From assembly GCA_016190625.1 (NCBI GenBank), contig JACPQF010000109.1, positions 1-41,438 on the forward strand: DNA of 41,438 bases, read 5' to 3'. Of the stretch, positions 34,905 through 41,438 are shown piece after piece. A model generated the notes under the pieces. That model made no database searches. It was not told the DNA's origin and was given only the letters and a program-made list of their open reading frames with translations. A program made the position numbers and the translations under genes. The first letter of the stretch is position 1. Each line of letters opens with the position of its first letter. Source of the stretch: Chloroflexota bacterium (lineage in GTDB: Bacteria > Chloroflexota > Dehalococcoidia > JACPQF01).

Positions 34905-37396
34905 CAGGAAAGCGACGAGGGCTACTGGCCTACATCGCCGTGGTGCTCTGGATCACCGGGGTTTTCGCCGGGTACTATGCCGTTCACAAGCCAGTGGGTG
35001 CGGAATCGTTTCCCCCCATTGCCGCTGAGTTCGGCAGGCTCCTCCACCCCTGGTCGGCGTCCGCGCTTGCCGATGCCGCTTTGAATCTGGCTGCAGCGCT
35101 CTGGATCGGGCTTGTCAGCTTTGGGCTTGGCCGGCTCGCCTTGCGGGCGTTCCGGCTCGGTTTGACCCGGCTCGAAAGCAGGGTTCTGTCCACGTCTCTG
35201 GGCCTCGGCATCATCTCTCTCGTGAGCTTCTTTCTCGGTCTAGCCGGATTGCTTTATCCCTGGGTCTTCTACACTTTATTCGCCTTGGCTGGCGTTGCCA
35301 TGGTGGGAGCCGCGCTGAGGGAGCGCCCTCACCCTAACCCTCTCCGCGCCGGGGTACCCAGCCAGAGGGCTGGGTCAGCACCCGGGCGGGAGAGTGGATC
35401 CCCTCCATCTTCCCCCCAGGGGCGAACTCAGCATCCAAACCCTCGCTCTCCACAGGATGAGGGTGGGATGAGGAAACCGTTACCCTCTCCCTTCGGGAAA
35501 GGAGAGTCTGGGACGAGTAAACCGTTACCCTCTCCCTTCGGGAAGGGAGAGGGTAGGGTGAGGGTTCCCCTCAGTCCTCACCTCTGGAAGCCCAGTGCCA
35601 AAGCCATATGGGGATTCGCCCGGAATGATAAGAGCAGCTTTGCCCTCGCCGTGTTTGTCGCTTTGACGGAAACCCTCGCCCTGCTGGCTGCTCTGGCGCC
35701 GCCCTGGGCCTGGGATAGCCTCGTCTATCATCTCACCGGTCCGGGGCTGTATTTGGAGCAACATCGCATAACCAGTGGCCTGGACGGGATGCACTTCTAC
35801 TTCCCTCCCCTGGTCGAGCTGCTGTTCCTTGCCGGTGCGGCCATGAAGGGGCCGGTGGTGGCCAACCTGATCCATTGGGAGTTTGGTCTCCTTAGCGTGG
35901 GTGCGGTGTTCTGCCTTGCCCGACGATTCTCCGGCGTCAAGGTGGCCTGGCTGGCATCCGCCGTTCTCCTTTCGGCGCCCAGCGTGGTCATGTTATCGAG
36001 CAAAGCCTACGTCGATCTCGCCCTGTTGCTCTACCTGACCCTCGCCTTTGGCTGCGCAGTGGAGGGCCTTCGCTCCGGCGGGCGGAACTGGCTGCTTCTC
36101 GCCGTCGTCTTCGCCGGTTTTGCCGGAGGAATAAAGTATACGGGGCTGGTGGGACTGCTGGCCATCGGGGTGGCGGTTGCCCTCGAAATGGCGCTGGCCC
36201 GCCGTCCGGCTATCCTTCTCAAAAGGACGGCGTCTGCAGTGCGGAGCAAGGACGTGGAGGCTTCAGCAGGGGAGAGTCAGCGCGGTTGCCCGGCTAAAGC
36301 CTCAGCGTCCAGCGTTGGGAAACCGGATGCCGTCCTTCCGAGAAGGATAGCCGGAGACCGCCGCAACAATTGGCGCCTCATTGCCGGCTGCCTCCTCGTG
36401 GCAGCCGTTCTGGCGTCCCCCTGGTACATCAAGAACCTTTTCTTCACCGGGAACCCTTTCTATCCCTTCGTCTTTGGCGGGGAATTCTGGGATTCCTTCC
36501 GAGCCGAATGGGTGGCGCGGGCGGGAAGCGGGCTCGCCGGCCAGCCCTGGCGTCTTATCGTCGCTCCCCTGGAGATGACCGTTCTCGGCGTCGAGGGTGG
36601 GTGGGGATACCAGGCGACCATCGGACCGCTATTCCTCGTTCTGCTGCCTCTGATTAGGGTAGAGGGTAGAGGGTTGAGGGTAGAGGAGAGGGCGGGTCTG
36701 GTGTTTGTGGGGGTTCTTTACGTGGTGTGGTTGGTGGGGGTTGCCCAGTCGGAGCTGCTGCGTCAGACTAGGCTGCTGTTTCCCGCGTTCGGCGTATTGT
36801 CTGTTTTCGTCGCCTCGGGTGTTTGCCGCCTAACTGCAGTCGGCGGGCTGAATCCCCGCCGGTTTGTTGGGGGCGCCATCGCTTTGGCGTTGGTCTTGTC
36901 CCTGACGGCGCAGACCGTCGCTTTTCTGGCCGATTCTCCGCTACCATTTGTCGCAGGAGCGGAGTCTCAGGAGGATTATCTGGCCCGCCACCTAAACGGG
37001 TACTACGAAGCGGCGGAGTTCGTGAACAACAGTCTCGGCGAGGACGCCCGGGTCTACTTCCTCTGGGAGCCGCGGTCCTACTACTTCCGGCGGCCCGTCC
37101 AGCCTGATACCATTCTGGACAACTGGCGCCACCTGCTGTTCCTGTACGGGGATGGCGACGCCATTGCGGCGGCCCTCCGGCGGCAGGGGTACACCCACGT
37201 TCTCGTCAATCTCGACGGCCTGCGCTACTTCGGCGAGGAACCGCATCGAGAGGTGGGGAAGGGCGACCGCGACGCCCTGGTGGCGTTCGAAAAGCGCCAT
37301 TTGAAATTGGTATACGGGAATCAGGTGGAGGCCATTCATTTGACCGGGCAGGCGCAGTCCGGCCCCGGCTTCTATTCGCTGAGCAGATTGGAGTAG
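34901..37396 (+). CDS. Multi-TM GT39-like glycosyltransferase with inserted low-complexity segments
   Basis: PPWAWDSLVYHLTGPGLYLEQHRI; SSPWYIKNLFFTGNPFYPF-type motif (ASPWYIKNLFFTGNPFYPF); ATGA overlap; 878 aa including repeat-encoded insertions. Confidence 0.82.
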   Translation: MTGKRRGLLAYIAVVLWITGVFAGYYAVHKPVGAESFPPIAAEFGRLLHPWSASALADAALNLAAALWIGLVSFGLGRLALRAFRLGLTRLESRVLSTSLGLGIISLVSFFLGLAGLLYPWVFYTLFALAGVAMVGAALRERPHPNPLRAGVPSQRAGSAPGRESGSPPSSPQGRTQHPNPRSPQDEGGMRKPLPSPFGKGESGTSKPLPSPFGKGEGRVRVPLSPHLWKPSAKAIWGFARNDKSSFALAVFVALTETLALLAALAPPWAWDSLVYHLTGPGLYLEQHRITSGLDGMHFYFPPLVELLFLAGAAMKGPVVANLIHWEFGLLSVGAVFCLARRFSGVKVAWLASAVLLSAPSVVMLSSKAYVDLALLLYLTLAFGCAVEGLRSGGRNWLLLAVVFAGFAGGIKYTGLVGLLAIGVAVALEMALARRPAILLKRTASAVRSKDVEASAGESQRGCPAKASASSVGKPDAVLPRRIAGDRRNNWRLIAGCLLVAAVLASPWYIKNLFFTGNPFYPFVFGGEFWDSFRAEWVARAGSGLAGQPWRLIVAPLEMTVLGVEGGWGYQATIGPLFLVLLPLIRVEGRGLRVEERAGLVFVGVLYVVWLVGVAQSELLRQTRLLFPAFGVLSVFVASGVCRLTAVGGLNPRRFVGGAIALALVLSLTAQTVAFLADSPLPFVAGAESQEDYLARHLNGYYEAAEFVNNSLGEDARVYFLWEPRSYYFRRPVQPDTILDNWRHLLFLYGDGDAIAAALRRQGYTHVLVNLDGLRYFGEEPHREVGKGDRDALVAFEKRHLKLVYGNQVEAIHLTGQAQSGPGFYSLSRLE
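35330..35580. repeat. In-frame palindromic/direct repeats in glycosyltransferase gene
   Basis: AAACCGTTACCCTCTCCCTTCGGGAAAGGAGAG at 35474-35506 repeated at 35519-35551 (45-bp period); hairpin CCCTCTCCCTT-CGGG-AAGGGAGAGGG. Confidence 0.85.
36206..36354. repeat. MITE-like ~149-bp in-frame inverted-repeat element
   Basis: CCGGCTATCCTTCTCAAAAGGACGGCGTC (36206-36234) versus GATGCCGTCCTTCCGAGAAGGATAGCCGG (36326-36354), 26/29 complementary; nested arms GGACGTGGAGGCTTCAGC / GGCTAAAGCCTCAGCGTCC. Confidence 0.85.
36655..36687. repeat. In-frame GGGTAGA heptad repeat
   Basis: AGGGTAGAGGGTAGAGGGTTGAGGGTAGAGGAG encoding RVEGRGLRVEE. Confidence 0.85.
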
Positions 37397-37400
37397 CCTC

Positions 37401-39239
37401 GTGAGGCAGGCGGCGACTCAAGATTCTTATCTAACGGCATGGTTCAGGAGAGGCAAAGGTGGCGGTAGCGTTCACCGTAGGGGCGAACGGCCGTTCGCCC
37501 CTACTCGTCGTGAGTCAAGGCCGCTGATTTGTCCCACAACTGTAAACCCGTCGCTAAACCGCGACCCTCGAGCAGAAACCGGTCGTTGGCTTGTCGCACC
37601 GGCCCTTGCCCTCGGTCTGGTCCTTCGCCTCCTCGACCTCGGCGGGCGCAACACCTGGTATGACGAGATCAGCAGCATTTTGTTCGCCGAGAAAGATCTG
37701 GCGACGATTGTCAGAGCCACGGCTGCCGACACGATGCCCCCTCTGTACTATTTCCTCCTCCACTTCTGGCTCCTTCTGGGCAACAATCTATGGGTCGCAC
37801 GGTCGCTCTCCGTGCTCCTTAGCGTGGGAACGATTGTCGTGGCCTTCGCCATCGGCCGGCGTTTGTTCGGGGCCAGGGTAGCCCTGATCGCCTCGCTTCT
37901 CGTGGCCCTGAATCCCTTTCAGATCTACTACGGGCAGGAGGTGCGCATGTATTCGCTCCTCGCCCTATCGCAGTTGCTCGCCATCTACTTTCTCCTCCGA
38001 TGCCTGGATAGTAGCAGTTTCGGGAACTGGACGGGCTTCGCCCTCAGCCAGAGCGTGGCCATGTACACCCACAATGCGGCGTTCTTATCGCTGGCCACTC
38101 TGGATGTTCTGGCGCTGGGGATATGGTGGCTCTTCCATGTTCGTCATGCGGCAACCAGATCCGGATTAACCGAACAGGTTACGGCGTCAACGGATATTCA
38201 ACGGATAAACGGATGGATGCAGGCCGGCTATCAGGTTATCCGTTGCTCAAATCCGATGACGCCATCTCCACGTGGCCTATCGAGTCTCGTCGGTCCTTCT
38301 GTGGAAGGACGGTCCGTCCCGCTTATCAAAGACCTGATCCTCGCCAATCTGTCCATCGCGGTGCTCTTCCTGCCCTGGCTTTTCTACTTGCCCGGCCAGT
38401 TGGCGAAGGTGACCCGCGCTTTTTGGACCCAAACGCCGGGGGTAGCCGAGGTTGTCAGGTCGATCGTGGTCTTCACCTTCAACCTTCCCAGCCCCACGCC
38501 CTGGTCCTTTCCTATCCTTCTGGCTGTGAGCCTTCTCTTGTCCGCATTGGTGGTCTACTCCATCGGCAAGGCTGTACGGCCGGCGGGACGGGAGTTCCAG
38601 GCGCTCCTCTTCTTTGCCACAGTCTGCTTCTCAGCCCCGATTGTGCTCGCCGTGCTGGTCTCCCTGGTGAGGCCGATCTACGTGGAGCGGGTCCTCATCG
38701 CGCCTTCGATTCTCTATCTAATCCTCCTGGCCTGGGCAGCGGAGCGACTGCGGCCGCGCTTCATGGCGCCCGTCTTGCTCGTGCCGGTGATACTCGTCTC
38801 CGCCTGGTCCCTCCTGGCCTACTATCAATACGATGGGTTTCCCCGGGTCGCCTTCCCCCGGGTCGTAGATTCCTTGAAGGACAGCGTGCAGGCCGGCGAC
38901 GTTATCGTCCACGACAACAAGCTCACCTTCTTTCCTGCCTATTACCTGAGGCGCGACCTTCCACAGCGGTTCCTTCCCGACCCTGACTGGTCCATGAACG
39001 ATACCCTTGCCGGGCAGACGCAAGACGCGCTGGGATTGAGAGCGAGTGCGCTCGCGGAGGCCGTCGAGGGCAAGTCGAGGGTATGGTTCGTGGTGTTCGA
39101 AAAGTCCCTGACCGAGGCAAGAGAGCAGGGCAGGGCCAACGAGAACGTGGAATGGCTGGACAGCCGGCTCCAGTTGGCGAGCAAACAGAGCTTCGGCGAT
39201 CTATCAGTCTATCTGTACACGAGGATATCCAACCCTTGA
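37401..39239 (+). CDS. GT39-like multi-TM glycosyltransferase
   Basis: LRLLDLGGRNTWYDEISSILFAEKDLATIVRATAADTMPPLYYFLLHFWLLLG; GTG start with GGAG 7 nt upstream. Confidence 0.85.
   Translation: MRQAATQDSYLTAWFRRGKGGGSVHRRGERPFAPTRRESRPLICPTTVNPSLNRDPRAETGRWLVAPALALGLVLRLLDLGGRNTWYDEISSILFAEKDLATIVRATAADTMPPLYYFLLHFWLLLGNNLWVARSLSVLLSVGTIVVAFAIGRRLFGARVALIASLLVALNPFQIYYGQEVRMYSLLALSQLLAIYFLLRCLDSSSFGNWTGFALSQSVAMYTHNAAFLSLATLDVLALGIWWLFHVRHAATRSGLTEQVTASTDIQRINGWMQAGYQVIRCSNPMTPSPRGLSSLVGPSVEGRSVPLIKDLILANLSIAVLFLPWLFYLPGQLAKVTRAFWTQTPGVAEVVRSIVVFTFNLPSPTPWSFPILLAVSLLLSALVVYSIGKAVRPAGREFQALLFFATVCFSAPIVLAVLVSLVRPIYVERVLIAPSILYLILLAWAAERLRPRFMAPVLLVPVILVSAWSLLAYYQYDGFPRVAFPRVVDSLKDSVQAGDVIVHDNKLTFFPAYYLRRDLPQRFLPDPDWSMNDTLAGQTQDALGLRASALAEAVEGKSRVWFVVFEKSLTEAREQGRANENVEWLDSRLQLASKQSFGDLSVYLYTRISNP
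37477..37504. repeat. 28-bp perfect palindrome, CGTAGGGGCGAA family, within the predicted CDS N-terminus
   Basis: GTAGGGGCGAACGGCCGTTCGCCCCTAC. Confidence 0.95.
38160..38320. repeat. In-frame repeat-like insertion in glycosyltransferase gene
   Basis: CAACGGATAAAC (38199-38210) versus GTTATCCGTTG (38235-38245), plus hairpin GTCCTTC-TGTG-GAAGGAC (38293-38310). Confidence 0.7.
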
Positions 39240-40828
39240 TAGCGATGTGGTTGAGGTTCATTCTGGTACTGGCGCTGTCTCTTCCCTTCGGAGTGGTGGG
39301 GTATTTTGCGCCCTCCAGTCTCCTTGAATGGGCGACGAGCCTGCGAGGAAAGCATCCCCGCGCTGTCAGGCTCGGACCGGCAATCGGCTTGGCAGTGGCG
39401 ATAACCGTCTGGGCGGCGACCTTTTCGACCCTGTCGATCTGGCGCCACCTGGCCCTGGGGACCCACGCCTTTGACTTGGGAGTGTACGACCAGGTTATCT
39501 GGAACTCGTCCCAGGGCAGGCTATTCGAGTTCTCCCTATCGGAGGAGCCGCTCGCCGCCAACGCGCTCAACTATCTCGGGTTTCATTTCTCCCCCGGTCT
39601 TCTGGCCCTGACGCCCCTCTACTGGATCGTTCCCGACGTGCGCGCCCTGCTCGTCGTTCAGACTTTGGCCATAGCCTCGACGGCAATTCCCATCTACCTC
39701 GCCGCCAAGCAGACTTTGGGTCGCCGGATGGCTGCCCTCGGCTTGGCCGTGGCCTTTCTCCTGACGCCGGCCACCGGCTACATCAACCTCTTCGACTTCC
39801 ACTCCGTGGCTCTGGCCATGCCATTCATCGCTCTGGCAGTTCACTTCCTCGGCAACAGGATGTACACTGGATGGGGGATCTGCATGGCGCTGGCCATGAG
39901 CTTCAAAGAGGATATTGCCGTCGTGACGCTTGCCCTAGGATTGTATATCGCCCTCAAGCAAAGGAGGTGGACCGTCGGTCTGGGCGGCGTCGCCGGCGGC
40001 CTCCTTTGGCTCTACCTCGCCGTCGAGGTCATCATACCCCACTTCCGTGGGGACTCGTACTATTACCTCACCCAGTACTCGCGTTTTGGTGGAAATCTCG
40101 GCCAGGTCGCCCTGTCGCTGCTGCTCGACCCACGCAATCTCCTAGGGTTGGTGGCGGACCCTGCCCGTCTGGAGTTCGCCCTCCATCTGCTCGTCCCTCT
40201 GGGCCTGACGCCGTTAGTCGGCCTGGAGGGTTTTCTGACCACCGCGCCGGTTTTCGGCTATCTATTTGCCAGCGGCGACCCCCAAAAGTATTCGATAATC
40301 TTTCACTATTCGGCGCCGATTCTGGGGTTGCTGTTCGCTGCCGCCGCCCTGGGAATCCGCAGGCTGGAACGCTTCCTGACGAGATCGACCAGGAGAGAGA
40401 GCCGGCGGGCGAGACCGGTCCTCCTCTCCATCATGTGCTTTCTTCTGGCGACGAGCGCTCTGAGCTACTTTTTCAACGGCCGGGGACTCGCGAGCATCGG
40501 CTACGACGCCTCGTCCTACCGGCCAGCGCCGGGCGCCAGCGCCCTGTTCGCCGCCCTAGCACAGATCCCCCCGGAGGCCACCGTATCGGCTCACCGTGAC
40601 TTGGTTCCTCAACTGACCCATCGCCGTTTTGTCTATCTGTTTCCGGACGTTCACGACGCCGACTTTCTCGTGCTGTGGGAAGGCGACGATGGAGCCGACC
40701 AATCAGACCAGCCGGAGTGGAAACGGCAGGTGTCGGCGGCCCTATCGGACCGGCGTTATGAAGTTCTGTTCCGGGAGCGCGGCTTTGTTCTAATGCGCAG
40801 GCTAGCACGAGGACAAGGATCGACATGA
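39236..40828 (+). CDS. DUF2079 domain-containing membrane protein
   Basis: AFDLGVYDQVIWNSSQGRLFEFS and NYLGFHFSPGLLALTPLYWI are DUF2079 hallmarks; TTG start overlaps upstream stop (TTGA); ATG alternative at 39245. Confidence 0.88.
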   Translation: MIAMWLRFILVLALSLPFGVVGYFAPSSLLEWATSLRGKHPRAVRLGPAIGLAVAITVWAATFSTLSIWRHLALGTHAFDLGVYDQVIWNSSQGRLFEFSLSEEPLAANALNYLGFHFSPGLLALTPLYWIVPDVRALLVVQTLAIASTAIPIYLAAKQTLGRRMAALGLAVAFLLTPATGYINLFDFHSVALAMPFIALAVHFLGNRMYTGWGICMALAMSFKEDIAVVTLALGLYIALKQRRWTVGLGGVAGGLLWLYLAVEVIIPHFRGDSYYYLTQYSRFGGNLGQVALSLLLDPRNLLGLVADPARLEFALHLLVPLGLTPLVGLEGFLTTAPVFGYLFASGDPQKYSIIFHYSAPILGLLFAAAALGIRRLERFLTRSTRRESRRARPVLLSIMCFLLATSALSYFFNGRGLASIGYDASSYRPAPGASALFAALAQIPPEATVSAHRDLVPQLTHRRFVYLFPDVHDADFLVLWEGDDGADQSDQPEWKRQVSAALSDRRYEVLFRERGFVLMRRLARGQGST

Positions 40829-41438
40829 GAGTATTCCAGCGGCGGTTGATCGTAGGCCTGGTCATCGCGGCGGCCCTCCTCAGCCGGTGGTTCCACCTCG
40901 ACGCCCAGTCGGTCTGGTATGATGAGGCCGTGGTAGTCCTCTTCTCCGGTAAGGGCCTGGCCTGGATATTCGCTCATCTTACCCAGGACACCATGCCGCC
41001 CCTTAATTACCTGCTTCTCCATTTCTGGTTGGGACTCGGCCGCCAGGAGGGCGCAATGCGGGTTCTCTCGTTCCTCTTCTCGGCGGGCTCCCTTCCCTTC
41101 GCCTATTTGCTGGCTCGCCGGCTGTTCGGCCGGCGGGTTGCCCTCCTGGCGATTCTCCTGGCCATCTTCTCTCCTTTCCAGATCTACTTCGCCCAGGAAG
41201 CGCGTATGTACGCTCAGTTGTCGTTCTTCAGCCTGGCAGCCGTCTATTTCTTTCTGCTAGCATGGCAGGAAGGGGGCCGCTGGCCTTGGCTTGGCTTCGC
41301 CCTGTCGTCCATCGCCGCCGCCTACACCCACAACCTCGGCCTGCTCACCTTGTTCAGCCTCGACGTTTTCGCCCTGGGCACGGTAGTGGTTAGGGGTCAG
41401 GGATCAGGGGACAGGGGACAGGGGTCAGGGGTGAGGGG
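40825..41438 (+). CDS. GT39-like multi-TM glycosyltransferase, 3' truncated by window end
   Basis: ATGA overlap; MRVFQRRLIVGLVIAAALLSRWFHLDAQSVWYDEAVVVLFSGKGLAWIFAHLTQDTMPPLNYLLLHFWLGLG; paralogous to the 37401 gene. No stop in window, so absent from the ORF track. Confidence 0.88.
   Translation, partial: MRVFQRRLIVGLVIAAALLSRWFHLDAQSVWYDEAVVVLFSGKGLAWIFAHLTQDTMPPLNYLLLHFWLGLGRQEGAMRVLSFLFSAGSLPFAYLLARRLFGRRVALLAILLAIFSPFQIYFAQEARMYAQLSFFSLAAVYFFLLAWQEGGRWPWLGFALSSIAAAYTHNLGLLTLFSLDVFALGTVVVRGQGSGDRGQGSGVR
41390..41438. repeat. G-rich GGGGTCA/GGGGACA repeat inside CDS at window edge
   Basis: aggggtcagggatcaggggacaggggacaggggtcaggggtgagggg. Confidence 0.85.

Overview
High-GC bacterial window, probably from a Chloroflexota-like genome (inferred from gene content and surface-protein style, not tested). 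No CRISPR array, rRNA or tRNA was recognised. Left to right: (i) a MoxR / DUF58 / VWA (BatA-like) cluster; (ii) a repeat-rich spacer, an RRM-domain RNA-binding protein and two lipoproteins; (iii) a GAF/HisKA_3 histidine kinase with a LuxR-type response regulator; (iv) a decayed transposase; (v) lgt; (vi) a minus-strand 2-oxoacid (pyruvate/acetoin-type) dehydrogenase operon E1a-E1b-E2-E3; (vii) a DUF35 protein next to a thiolase remnant, a UspA protein, a broken molybdopterin hydroxylase gene, a short XdhC/CoxI protein, an NAD(P)-binding epimerase-like protein, a HisKA histidine kinase and surE; (viii) an exopolysaccharide control operon (Wzz-BY-kinase fusion, NusG-like factor, separate Wzz and CpsD, small membrane protein); (ix) a convergent 1796-aa repetitive surface protein; (x) six tandem, mostly ATGA-coupled multi-TM GT-C-type glycosyltransferases or DUF2079 proteins, the last cut by the window end. 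The most unusual signal is several families of short interspersed palindromic or heptameric repeats. Some lie between genes and some lie in frame inside protein linkers and loops. In the GGGTAGA heptads that are read as protein, every unit in the phase that would create a TAG stop carries a substitution. A second candidate is the leader of the polysaccharide operon: a near-consensus promoter, then a terminator-like hairpin, ahead of an operon that encodes its own NusG paralog.
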